Shown piece by piece: positions 36,191 to 45,096 of a stretch of DNA of 64,000 bases. Numbering within the stretch: the first letter of the stretch is position 1; each line of letters begins with the position of its first letter. The stretch is from Legionella_C sp963803545. Lineage in GTDB: Bacteria; Pseudomonadota; Gammaproteobacteria; Legionellales; Legionellaceae. Location: contig CAWDMX010000004.1 of assembly GCA_963803545.1 (NCBI GenBank), forward strand, positions 124,001-188,000, given 5' to 3'. The translations under genes and the position numbers were made by a program. Under the pieces are notes generated by a model, which saw only the letters and a program-made list of their open reading frames with translations, was not told the origin of the DNA and ran no database searches.

Positions 36191-37535
36191 TAAAAAAACC
36201 GTTTATAGTCGTGTTAGTATGAAAACCCGTAAAACTTTGGAGCTTTTTTAGCATATGGTTGCCAATAAAACAATACTATTCAAAGACATAGCGCAGTTGA
36301 CAACACAAATTGTCAGTGTGCGTCTTCTATATATAATTACCGGCATAATTGGCATGATTTTTATAGCTAGGTTAGGTAGCCAGGAAGTAGCAGCTGGAGC
36401 CTTGGCCACAGCGCTATCAACTACTTTTACGGTCATTGGTATGTCTCCATTGCTAATGGTTGGTATTATAATAAGTCGGTCATCTGGAGAAGGAAATTCA
36501 TCTTCGATAGGCCGCTTCATTCGCCAAGCCTGGTTGATGGGCTTATGTCTGGGGCTGCTTTCCTCTGGATTATTAGTTCTTATAGCAAATAGTTTGTCTT
36601 ATTTAGGGCAACCGGATGAAATCCTGCCTCTTGTAAAGAAATATTTGTATGGCGCTGCATGGGGAACAGTTCCTTTGTATCTAATTGCGGGTTGTAACCA
36701 GCTTTTTTTTCCGATTAAAAAAGGCAATCTGGTTATTTTTTTGGGTTTCATAACGTTTTTCTGTATTCTTTGTTTGGGAACGGCACTAACATTTGGGTAT
36801 GCTGGTTTACCGCGTTTGGGGATTAGTGGATGGTCTTATGCAACATCCATAGTCAATTGGATAATATTTTTTTGTATAGTCTTGTATTTATATTGTCATA
36901 AGGATTTTAAATCCTTTGAATTGTTCCATTTCGGCAAGAAAATTCAACTATCAGAAATGGTTAATCTTTTAAAGATGAGCTTGCCTGTAACCTTGCAATT
37001 TTCAGGTGAATTGTTGGCGTTCAGCTTTCTTAACCTTATGGTGGGTTGGTTAGGGGTCTCGGCTTTAAGTATTCAGCAAATTATCATTCAATGCAGCACT
37101 TTTGCATTAATGATTCCTATGGGAGGCGCTCAATCATCAGCCATGTTAATAGGACAGGCCGTAGGGCGAAATGAAAAAGGGTCGATAAAAGCTATATTTC
37201 AATTGAGTTTGTTATTTGTCACCTTATGTATGCTTTTCATTGCAGGATTGTACATTTTTTTCCCTAAACAAATCATCAGCATATATCTCACTGATACAAT
37301 TTTGGAACAAGGTGTATTTGATCTGGCGGCAATTGTATTATTTATTACGGCATTTAGCCAAATTGCGGATGCTATTCGTAATGTGGGGATCGGTGCGTTA
37401 CGCGGTCTTCATGATGTGTGGATGCCTATGTGGATGAATATCGCTTTGCTTTGGTTATTAGCATGGTAATCGTCCCTAAAAATAATTGATGCCAAAAGTA
37501 GAATTTTCTCGTACCCTTTACGCAGGAGATTCTGC

Positions 37536-37799
37536 ATGAAAAAATCAAAATTTAGTGACAGTCAAATTATGTCGATCATCAAGCAAAGTGAAGCATGCGT
37601 ACCTGTTCCAGAACTTTGTCGTGAACATGGCATGAGTTCAGCAACGTTTTATAAATGGCGTGCAAAATATGGTGGCCTGGACTTGCCGATGATGACCCGA
37701 CTAAAAGAGCTCGAGTCTGAAAATGCCCGTTTGAAGAAGATGTACGCTGAAGAGCGCCTAAAATCTGAGATTCTTCGCGAGGTGCTTGAAAAAAAGTAG
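37536..37799 (+). CDS. IS3-family transposase OrfA
   Basis: An 87-residue helix-turn-helix protein (FSDSQIMSIIKQSEACVPVP, then CREHGMSSATFYKWRAKYGG) with a C-terminal leucine-zipper-like helix (LKELESENARLKKMYAEERL). It ends EVLEKK-stop on a classical A7G slip site (37789-37796), where -1 frameshifting would fuse it to OrfB. A GGAG ribosome site precedes the ATG. Confidence 0.92.
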   Translation: MKKSKFSDSQIMSIIKQSEACVPVPELCREHGMSSATFYKWRAKYGGLDLPMMTRLKELESENARLKKMYAEERLKSEILREVLEKK

Positions 37800-38623
37800 T
37801 TAAGCCATCCAGTCGAAAGCAGCTTGCACAGAAAGCCGTGCAGGAAAAATTTATCTCCGTACGGATGGCCTGTTGTTTATTTAGCATTAGTGAAACTTGC
37901 TATCGTTACCAATTGAAGCTGAATGATGAAAATGCTCATATTGCAGACTGGTTGTTGCGTTTGACTAAAAATAATCGCAATTGGGGTTTTGGCCTTTGTT
38001 TTTTATATTTGCGTAACGTTAAAGGTTACAAATGGAACCATAAGCGTGTTTATCGTATTTATAGAGAGCTCGAGCTGAATTTAAGAATCAAACCCAAAAA
38101 GCGGTTAATTAGGGAAAAGCCAGAGGCGCTAACGGTTCCTCAAGCAATAAACGAATGCTGGTCAATGGATTTTATGCATGATCAGTTACAAAACGGGCGT
38201 AGTTATCGTTTATTTAACGTGATTGATGACTTCAATCGAGAAGGCCTTACCATTGAAGCTGACTTCTCTTTGCCTGCTGAGCGTGTGATTAGGGCGCTTG
38301 ATCAGGTTATTGAGTGGCGTGGTAAGCCTTTTCAGATACGTTGTGATAATGGACCTGAATATATCAGTCACTTGCTTACACAATGGGCTGAAAAACACAA
38401 AATAACGCTATTGTTTATTCAGCCAGGCAACCCACAACAAAATGCCTATGTTGAGCGTTATAACAGAACCGTACGATATGATTGGTTAAACCAGTATTTA
38501 TTTAGTACGATCGAGGAAGTTCAGAATATGGCCACAAAATGGTTGTGGTCTTATAACAACGAACGGCCTAACATGGCAATTGGAGGTATACCGCCCAGAC
38601 AAAAACTGAAATTAGTAGCTTAG
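37796..38623 (+). CDS. IS3-family transposase OrfB (DDE integrase core)
   Basis: About 275 residues when read by -1 frameshift from OrfA; the first ATG-type start alone is at 37838. It has an HTH_21-like segment (WLLRLTKNNRNWGFGLCFLYLR) and the rve integrase core: Asp in ECWSMDFMHD, Asp in IRCDNGPEYIS, Glu in NAYVERYNRTVR. The DDE triad is complete and no internal stop is seen, so the element looks intact. Confidence 0.92.
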   Translation, partial: VVKPSSRKQLAQKAVQEKFISVRMACCLFSISETCYRYQLKLNDENAHIADWLLRLTKNNRNWGFGLCFLYLRNVKGYKWNHKRVYRIYRELELNLRIKPKKRLIREKPEALTVPQAINECWSMDFMHDQLQNGRSYRLFNVIDDFNREGLTIEADFSLPAERVIRALDQVIEWRGKPFQIRCDNGPEYISHLLTQWAEKHKITLLFIQPGNPQQNAYVERYNRTVRYDWLNQYLFSTIEEVQNMATKWLWSYNNERPNMAIGGIPPRQKLKLVA

Positions 38624-38816
38624 TTTCTACTTTTAGCGTCAGTTAAAAATGGGGGGATTACCGCATTACCTGGCGCATATTTTCTTGGTTTTACTATGGG
38701 ATATGGGGTAGTGGGTCTGAATGCAGGTTTCTTAATTGCCTTCATGGTGGGTGCAATCCTGATGACCTGGCGATTTGGATTTATCAATCGGAAAATTACT
38801 CTTTTATGTTAGCGGT

Positions 38817-40421
38817 CTAGACAAACGGGCTGCTGATAGTTTTAGTCACACCTATATTTTCCAGGAAGACTTGATCGTGGGAGATGACAATCAATCCACC
38901 CTTGTATTGGGATAATGCGGTTTCAATACTGGTAAGGCTATCAAAATCCAGATGGTTGGTCGGTTCGTCTAAAATCAGTAACTGGGGTGGATGTTCGGAC
39001 ATCAAAATACAAGCGAGCATGGCACGTAACTTTTCTCCTCCACTTAAATGTTTTACCAATTTTGATGAGGCTATGTTTCTAAAGAGAAATTTGGCTAAAT
39101 TGTGTCTTGCGTCATTATCAGACATACGGGGATTCAGTCTTTTAAAGTTATCCAGGATAGATGTTTCAAGATCAAGTGCATCAGCATGTTGATCAAGGTA
39201 GCTGATATAAGCGGTTCCTCGTTCTATGAGTCCTTTTTCGGGTTGAAGGACGCCCTGGATGAGTTTCACCAGGGTTGTTTTGCCACTTCCATTAGCGCCG
39301 GATAAATTAATACGCTCAGGACCTACTATTTTACAATTGAAGTGGTCAATAATTGGTGAACTGCTGTTTGCGAAGGAATAGGATACCTCTTCCAGATTGA
39401 TTAAAATTTTATCTTTTGCTATCTGTGTTTTGGGAAGAGACACATCAATAACATAAGTAATTTCCATTTTGGATTTTGCTTGAGATAATTTTTCTTCGGC
39501 ACTTTTAGCCATACTGTCTGCGTTTCTTGCATTTTTACCTTCTGTTTTTTCACTTCGGCCTTTTTTAGAATTCGCAGTGATACGATCAATTTTCCCTGTT
39601 AAAAATAATTGCCTACCTTTCGATTGTTTTTGCTCACGCTTTTCATAACTGGACTGGATAGATTGTTTGGTTAAGACCAACGATTTTCTGGCATCCAGAA
39701 TGTCCTGATCAATGGCCGCCTGGATGAATTTTTTTTGTTCACTATAATGGTCATAGTTACCGCCATAGCATTCAACACCTAACGACGTCAGTTCAATAAT
39801 TTGATCCATTAAATTTAATAACTCTCTATCATGGCTTACAACGATGAGTCCTTTGTTCCAGGAAGAAATCGCCTGATATAAGAATTGGCGTGAAACCTTG
39901 TCCAGGTTATTAGTGGGTTCATCAAAAATGATAAAATCCGGGGATGCTAAAAAGGCTTTGGCAAGCATAAGCCGGGTTCTTTCACCACCACTCAGGTTTG
40001 CAATTTTTTGATCCAGTTTCAGATAAGACAAACCAAAAGAATTTAATTGCTGATGAATTTTTTCTTGAATATGCCAGTCATCCCCCAGGATGGCATAGTC
40101 ATTTTCATCGATACTACCTTCAGAGATTCGAAAGAAAGCATTGATTTTGTTCTCAGCCTCCAGAGCTTGCGCAATAGAATGATTAACAAGGAAGTTTAGG
40201 TCTTGAGGGCAATAAGCGAGAGTCCCCCTTGTATTAATAGAACCTTGATCTGGTGTTAATTCGCCAGTAACAAGTTTTAATAAAGAAGATTTACCTGTTC
40301 CGTTTTTACCAACCACACCTATTTTGTTGTCAGCAAGAGATAACGACAAGTCTTGAAACAAGGGTTTTAAATTTGGAATAGTATAAGTGATCTGATTAAT
40401 TAGTATACATGGTGTTGTCAT
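38817..40421 (-). CDS. ABC-F family ATPase (ribosome-associated type)
   Basis: A 534-residue soluble protein with two ABC domains and no membrane segment. Domain 1 has Walker A GKNGTGKSS and signature LSGGERTRLMLA. Domain 2 has Walker A GANGSGKTTL and signature LSGGEKLRAMLA. The charged linker between them (about 235-310) contains the helical pair expected of ABC-F proteins. Members act on the ribosomal E site in translation control or antibiotic protection. The gene is convergent with the MATE gene (4-bp gap). Its neighbours, a methyltransferase and an exporter, make a resistance role possible but unproven. Confidence 0.87.
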   Translation of the reverse strand: MTTPCILINQITYTIPNLKPLFQDLSLSLADNKIGVVGKNGTGKSSLLKLVTGELTPDQGSINTRGTLAYCPQDLNFLVNHSIAQALEAENKINAFFRISEGSIDENDYAILGDDWHIQEKIHQQLNSFGLSYLKLDQKIANLSGGERTRLMLAKAFLASPDFIIFDEPTNNLDKVSRQFLYQAISSWNKGLIVVSHDRELLNLMDQIIELTSLGVECYGGNYDHYSEQKKFIQAAIDQDILDARKSLVLTKQSIQSSYEKREQKQSKGRQLFLTGKIDRITANSKKGRSEKTEGKNARNADSMAKSAEEKLSQAKSKMEITYVIDVSLPKTQIAKDKILINLEEVSYSFANSSSPIIDHFNCKIVGPERINLSGANGSGKTTLVKLIQGVLQPEKGLIERGTAYISYLDQHADALDLETSILDNFKRLNPRMSDNDARHNLAKFLFRNIASSKLVKHLSGGEKLRAMLACILMSEHPPQLLILDEPTNHLDFDSLTSIETALSQYKGGLIVISHDQVFLENIGVTKTISSPFV

Positions 40422-40530
40422 TACAGAACCTTGCGATGTTGTTCATAAAAAATTGCCCAAGCTAAGGTCTATTGACATCCATTTAGCTGTTTTTTCTAGC
40501 TGGCACTATAGCAAATATTTAAATGATGAT

Positions 40531-41678
40531 CTCATGTTACGCACCACTACTTGCAGTTTGAATAAAAAGCATTGAAATTCTGCCCATAATTTAGGGAGGG
40601 AATAAAATGGATATGCTTGATCTTTATAGTGATTATTTGATTTTCCAAAACAAATACGCGACAGCTACAGGGTTATCTGATTTGGTTGATGGAGCATTTG
40701 CTCATGACAAGGTCACACGATTTCTTCGCTTGAAAGATTATGATTTAAAATCACTGTGGGCTTATGTAAAAAAGCCGGTGAGAACTCAAGAGACATCGTG
40801 CGGTGTATTGATACTTGATGATTCCATTGAAGAGAAGCCATACACGGATGAGAATGAAATTAATTGCTGGCATTACTCCCACGCTAAGGGAACGGTTCTC
40901 AAAGGGATAAACATCCTATCGTGCATGATTCGCTATGATGATTTCAGTGTACCAATAGGGTATGAGGTTATCAAAAAAGATATTAGTTATTGTAATATAA
41001 AAACCCGGAAAACCAGAAGAAAGTCATCAATGACCAAAAACCAATTATTCCAACAGCTGATTACTCAGGCCATTACCAACAAAGTGATGTTTGATTATGT
41101 ATTAGCGGATAATTGGTTTGGCTCGAAGGCCAATATGGTTCACATCCATAAAGACCTTCACAAATCGTTTATCATTGGGGTTAAGTCTAATCGTACATTA
41201 GCTTTATCTGAAAACGATGCCAAAAACGGACGGTATCTACAAGTAAAAACAATAGAGCTTGAAGAGAATGTAGCCCACACAGTCTGGCTTAAAGGCCTAG
41301 ACTTCCCAGTGAGGCTCCTGAAAAAAGTATTCAAAAACGAAAACGGTTCAACAGGAATTCTCTATCTTGTTTCTAATGACATACACAGTAGTGCCGAACG
41401 TCTTTATGAAGTGTACCAGAAACGGTGGCGGATTGAAGAGTATCACAAATCAATAAAACAAAATGCAAGCCTTACAAAATCACCTACGCGCACCGTCAAA
41501 ACTCAGTGCAATCATATTTATGCCTCTATAATTGCTTATTGCAAGCTGGAAATGTTGAAGATAAAAACTCAATTAAATCACTTTGCCATTAAGTATAAAT
41601 TAATCGTAAGAGCGAACCAGATTGCATGGCAGGAGCTTAAAAATATGACCAGATAATTTTCAGTGTGCGTAACATGAG
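40531..41678 (+). mobile_element. IS4-superfamily insertion sequence, copy 1 (1148 bp)
   Basis: Bounded by perfect 14-bp inverted repeats CTCATGTTACGCAC / GTGCGTAACATGAG. It has the same length and ends as the copy at 61703-62850, in the opposite orientation. The flanking 7-mers are TGATGAT (left) and TGACTGA (right), so no matching target duplication is present, unlike copy 2. It encodes one complete transposase. The YREK signature places it in the IS4 superfamily; I do not assign a named element. Confidence 0.92.
40607..41656 (+). CDS. IS4-superfamily transposase (complete)
   Basis: A 349-residue DDE transposase. The first Asp lies in GVLILDDSIEEKPY, the second in FDYVLADNWFGSKAN, and the Glu in the Y-(2)-R-(3)-E-(6)-K motif YQKRWRIEEYHKSIK near residue 275. 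A GGGAGGG ribosome site precedes ATG. Compared with copy 2 there are several amino-acid differences (for example DLKSLWAYV against DSKSLWGYV), so the two copies are not a very recent duplication. This copy has no premature stop. Confidence 0.92.
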   Translation: MDMLDLYSDYLIFQNKYATATGLSDLVDGAFAHDKVTRFLRLKDYDLKSLWAYVKKPVRTQETSCGVLILDDSIEEKPYTDENEINCWHYSHAKGTVLKGINILSCMIRYDDFSVPIGYEVIKKDISYCNIKTRKTRRKSSMTKNQLFQQLITQAITNKVMFDYVLADNWFGSKANMVHIHKDLHKSFIIGVKSNRTLALSENDAKNGRYLQVKTIELEENVAHTVWLKGLDFPVRLLKKVFKNENGSTGILYLVSNDIHSSAERLYEVYQKRWRIEEYHKSIKQNASLTKSPTRTVKTQCNHIYASIIAYCKLEMLKIKTQLNHFAIKYKLIVRANQIAWQELKNMTR

Positions 41679-42130
41679 TGACTGATACAAAAAAAGACTT
41701 AGGCTTTTCAAAAATACCAGGGTTATTTTTTAGGGCTAATCATGAAATCCCTAATTTGCCGATCGAGAGCTTAATTAACAAATACGATAATGCAATGAAA
41801 AAATCTGATTATGATACAGCAAATAGTGTCGCTGAAAAAATTTGTATCCTCTATGGAGTTGATGGATTAAGCCTGTACTTTAACGTAAGTATTCTTTTGG
41901 CTCAAAAGAATAAACAGGATAATGAAATAATCGATCAAGAGATTATTAAAGTTCTATCGTTAGTTTTTTTTGTTGAAAAAAATTTACCTACCAGTTTTAG
42001 TGAAGAAAAAATGGCAAGCATTGAAAAAGAATTAGTTGCAATCTGTGATGCCAGCAGTAAGGATGAAATAATATCAGAAGCTCATAGTTTGTGTAATTAT
42101 TACATTAATACTGTTAATACTTTGAATTAG
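41678..42130 (+). CDS. Hypothetical protein, start altered by IS insertion
   Basis: A 150-residue soluble, helix-rich acidic protein (for example PIESLINKYDNAMKKSDYDTANSVAEKI, a TPR-like pair). No signal peptide; family not recognised. The first codon GTG uses the last base of the IS inverted repeat, and no ribosome site lies in the IS end. Joining the two IS flanks would restore ATG ACT GAT ACA, so the native start codon was probably destroyed by the insertion. Expression is therefore doubtful. Confidence 0.5.
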   Translation: MTDTKKDLGFSKIPGLFFRANHEIPNLPIESLINKYDNAMKKSDYDTANSVAEKICILYGVDGLSLYFNVSILLAQKNKQDNEIIDQEIIKVLSLVFFVEKNLPTSFSEEKMASIEKELVAICDASSKDEIISEAHSLCNYYINTVNTLN

Positions 42131-42261
42131 AAGGATGTTGCGAAAATTTAATCTTTTTCTACTAGTGGGAGCTATTTTCTGTAACAAAAGTGTGCAATGC
42201 CATTAGCCCAGGACATCTCCTGTGGCCTATGAAAAAAATATTCGTGAGAGGCCAGAACACT

Positions 42262-42289
42262 TTGACACCGCCTCAAAGTACTATACAAT
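42262..42289 (+). promoter_or_regulatory. Strong sigma-70-like promoter for the autotransporter gene
   Basis: A perfect -35 TTGACA (42262-42267) is separated by 16 bp from -10 TACAAT (42284-42289). Transcription would start near 42296, leaving a leader of about 25 nt that contains the ribosome site TTAGGGA (42308-42314) before ATG 42320. This is the clearest promoter in the window. Confidence 0.65.
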
Positions 42290-42319
42290 ATTTTCTTAAA
42301 AAATTACTTAGGGATAAAT

Positions 42320-44908
42320 ATGACTGTTCCAAAAAGGCGCGCCTATTGTATTACTCTTACCTCTTTTTTATTAACGTTAGCGCCTGTCGTATCGCATGCA
42401 TCCCCAAAATATTCTGTTCAGGTAGGAACGTATAAAGTTTTAGTAAATGCTCAAAAAAGTTTACGTTTTCTTGAAAAGAAAAGTCATCAACAAGGAAAGA
42501 TTGTTAGCGTACTTCATAATAATGAGACTTATTATAGGGTAGAGTTTGGTCAGTATAATCAGCTAAAAACTGCAAACCGGGCGCAGGCGAATTTAAAAAA
42601 ATACGCTCAGTCAGCATTTATCCGCAAAACTTACAATGCTAGTACCCACCCAACGTCCAATACAATGGTTACTCAAAAATCGATAGTACCGATTGCGCCA
42701 AAAAATTCAACAGTAAAGGCCGCCGGTAACGCGGTCGTTCCAGCACCCAAAAATGCAGGTGTGTTTCAGTCAATTCGGTCATTAAGTTACTCGCGATTTC
42801 CTTATAATGCCCGAGCGCTAGCTGATGGTGTATTAAGTACGAAACAAAGCTTTTTTAATAGTGATCTGTTGGTTCCTTTACTGGGTAATAATGACTCGAT
42901 AGCCTACCTGGATGGAGGGGGGCGCGTCGGTCGTGAAGACAGCTGGTTTGCAAGCCTTGGTACAGGAATGCGTGGAGTTCAAAACAATGCTTTATGGGGT
43001 GGCTATTTCTTTGTGGATTACAATCGGTCGACTAATAATAAATCATTTTTAATTGGTAACTTGGGATTAGAGCTCTTCATGTCCAACTGGGATAGCCATC
43101 TCAATGGTTATGTGCCGATGAGTAGTAAGAGTAAACAATTGGGCGTTTTTCGCGGTGAGGAAATAGGGATTCCACGCGCCTATTTCTTTCAATCGCATAC
43201 GTTTAATGAATATTTATTTGATATTAGTGACTCGACGGGCCCGGGGGTAGATGGGGAGGTGGGCTATACATTGTCTTATCGTAATCTTCGTCCGTTTATT
43301 GGAGGATATCATTTTAATATTAACAACGGCGATACTATTAACGGCGTCGAGGGGGGTATTGAACTACCTCTAACAAACAGTTTTACTCTTCGTCTCCAAG
43401 ATGCTTACGACAAAGTACAAAAAAATGCCTTTTTAGCTACTTTACGGTTTACGTTTGGCGCGCTACCGCCTAGTCATGATGCTCGCTCGCACATGCTTGA
43501 TCCCTTCCGACGCAACCTGGGTAGTTTGCAAACGGGTAACGGGCTGCCTATTGTTAAAACTACAACACGATTAACCCGAACTTTTAATACAAATAATGTA
43601 TGGTTCTTTGCCCCAGCCGGCACTGCATTTAATGCAACAGCTGGCTTTAATAATTGTACCTTTGAAAATCCCTGCAGCGAATTTAGTCAAGCGGCAATAG
43701 ACGGCATCAATACGCTTGCACCAAACTCCAATTTTTTCATTGATACAGGTACTTATAACAACCCGATAGCTAATAGTGGATTTTCTTTGTACAACGGTCA
43801 AAATATGCGGGGAAGAACTAATCAATTTTTAGACCCGGCATTCGGTGTTGCTAGACCGTTAATTAACGATACCCTAACATTACCCGGTAACAATATTCTA
43901 AGAAATATTCATGTCAATGGTAATAATAATACGGACTTAACAGCTATTCGAGTCAGTACCGGTGCAGCAGGGAACATCAGCATAATTAATTCTTTAATTG
44001 AAATCAGCAGAGACAATATAAGCTCTGATTTGAGTGGCTTAATTAGTGAAAACAATACAGCTACCATTTCACTACTTAATACGGATATTAATACGAGCCT
44101 TACAAACGCTCCTAATTTCGTTTCTAGTGGAGTATCGTTAGCTAACTCTGGAAACTTTATGATGGTTGGAGGCTCTATAAACACCAACGGTATTGCCGTA
44201 AAAAACATTTTTGGCGTGAATAGTCTAAATACGGTGGTGAATTTAGATAATGTAACGGTTGACACTAATGTGGATGGTGATACCCAAGTAGCTTCAGCCG
44301 CAATTAATTTGATGGCGCTTACGGCAACGATAACCAATAGTCGGATTTCCTTAACGGGTAGTGATAATACCAATCCAAGTGTTCAGCTTAACGCGATTAA
44401 CAATTCTGCCAACTTAACCGTACTCAATTCAATTGTTTCAGTGAACGCTAATAATTACCAAGCAACTCAAGTGGCGGCTTTAAACACCATCTCTTCCAAT
44501 AACCGCCTGATTAACTCGCAGTTTAATATAAAAGCTAATAACAGTGGACAATTTATCGCAGCGATTAATTCTAGAAGTACCAACGGGATACTTAGCCTCG
44601 GCAATGTTAAGATTAACATTGCCGCGAATGCTTCAGGTCAGTCCAATGGTATTTTTGGAATTGATTCAAATACTCCAATTAGTATGTACGGCTCTTCAGT
44701 CCAAGTTTCTTCATTAGTAAGTAATGGCGTGCCAGTCGTCGGCGTACAAGGGCAAGGTCCCCAAAATACAATTCAGTATGGAAATTCCAGGATAACTCTA
44801 AATGCTAACGGAACTACAAGTATTGCTCCCGTAACGGGTCAGGCAACTATTACTAACAATGGAAACGTCATCTGTACCGTAAATGGTATTTCCACCAATT
44901 GTCCTTGA
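42320..44908 (+). CDS. Inverse-autotransporter-like surface protein with periplasmic SPOR domain
   Basis: An 862-residue exported protein. The signal peptide ends about residue 28 (VSHASP). A SPOR-like peptidoglycan-binding domain (about 30-103: YSVQVGTYKVLVNAQKSLRF, YYRVEFGQYNQLKTANRAQANL) is followed by a linker. A beta-barrel of the inverse autotransporter/intimin type comes next (about 150-390, alternating aromatic strands such as WGGYFFVDYNRS and LATLRFTFG). The C-terminal 450 residues are Asn/Thr/Ser-rich parallel beta-helix repeats with short N-rich turns. The passenger is C-terminal, as in inverse autotransporters. SPOR in place of the usual LysM is unusual. Likely an adhesin; partner unknown. 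Confidence 0.78.
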   Translation: MTVPKRRAYCITLTSFLLTLAPVVSHASPKYSVQVGTYKVLVNAQKSLRFLEKKSHQQGKIVSVLHNNETYYRVEFGQYNQLKTANRAQANLKKYAQSAFIRKTYNASTHPTSNTMVTQKSIVPIAPKNSTVKAAGNAVVPAPKNAGVFQSIRSLSYSRFPYNARALADGVLSTKQSFFNSDLLVPLLGNNDSIAYLDGGGRVGREDSWFASLGTGMRGVQNNALWGGYFFVDYNRSTNNKSFLIGNLGLELFMSNWDSHLNGYVPMSSKSKQLGVFRGEEIGIPRAYFFQSHTFNEYLFDISDSTGPGVDGEVGYTLSYRNLRPFIGGYHFNINNGDTINGVEGGIELPLTNSFTLRLQDAYDKVQKNAFLATLRFTFGALPPSHDARSHMLDPFRRNLGSLQTGNGLPIVKTTTRLTRTFNTNNVWFFAPAGTAFNATAGFNNCTFENPCSEFSQAAIDGINTLAPNSNFFIDTGTYNNPIANSGFSLYNGQNMRGRTNQFLDPAFGVARPLINDTLTLPGNNILRNIHVNGNNNTDLTAIRVSTGAAGNISIINSLIEISRDNISSDLSGLISENNTATISLLNTDINTSLTNAPNFVSSGVSLANSGNFMMVGGSINTNGIAVKNIFGVNSLNTVVNLDNVTVDTNVDGDTQVASAAINLMALTATITNSRISLTGSDNTNPSVQLNAINNSANLTVLNSIVSVNANNYQATQVAALNTISSNNRLINSQFNIKANNSGQFIAAINSRSTNGILSLGNVKINIAANASGQSNGIFGIDSNTPISMYGSSVQVSSLVSNGVPVVGVQGQGPQNTIQYGNSRITLNANGTTSIAPVTGQATITNNGNVICTVNGISTNCP

Positions 44909-45015
44909 TATTTTTAGCCCTTTATTTGGAGCAAGCTCACGTGCAACAAGCTAAGAAAATTAAGAGTGTAGTAGCCTTATAAGTTTTTGCGTTTAAAACA
45001 GAAACTAATGCTTAT

Positions 45016-45083
45016 TTGGTTTAAGTTAACGGTGCCTCATAGTGGTACATGCTTTGTATCACTATGAAGTTGGTTTAAGCTAA
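45016..45083. promoter_or_regulatory. Palindrome flanked by direct repeats upstream of the asparaginase-like gene
   Basis: Direct repeats TTGGTTTAAGTTAA (45016-45029) and TTGGTTTAAGCTAA (45070-45083) differ at one base. Between them lies a 12-bp stem TCATAGTGGTAC / GTATCACTATGA with a 7-nt loop (45037-45067, one G-T mismatch). No T-tract follows, so a simple terminator is unlikely. Position 14 bp before the ATG suggests an operator or leader structure. No other copy was noticed in the window. Confidence 0.5.
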
Positions 45084-45096
45084 AGTAGTAGCTAAT

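Larger units (their letters stand above)
37465..38662 (+). mobile_element. IS3-family (IS407-group-like) insertion sequence
   Basis: A 1198-bp element starting GGTAATC and ending GATTACC. Longer imperfect terminal repeats extend inward to AAAAGTAGAA on both sides. It is flanked by perfect 4-bp direct repeats GCAT at 37461-37464 and 38663-38666. It encodes OrfA and OrfB with a -1 slip site, and interrupts the MATE gene. The exact duplication and intact frames suggest a fairly recent insertion. Confidence 0.92.
36255..38812 (+). pseudogene. MATE family multidrug/metabolite exporter, split by an IS3-type element
   Basis: The first 403 codons (36255-37464) encode a MATE transporter with two six-TM halves (TGIIGMIFIARLGSQEVAAGAL; LMVGWLGVSALSIQQIII). 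The reading then hits a stop inside the inserted element. Removing the IS and one GCAT duplication rejoins 37464 to 38667 in frame. The tail then continues ALPGAYFLGFTMGYGVVGLN to a TAG at 38812 and gives a 451-residue protein, the normal MATE length. The break removes about the last 48 residues. The gene is divergent from the methyltransferase, which suggests related export and modification roles. Confidence 0.87.

Noticed and set aside
42190..42435. 81-residue open frame overlapping the start of the autotransporter gene
   Set aside because: It overlaps the promoter and signal peptide of the real gene in another frame and has no ribosome site.
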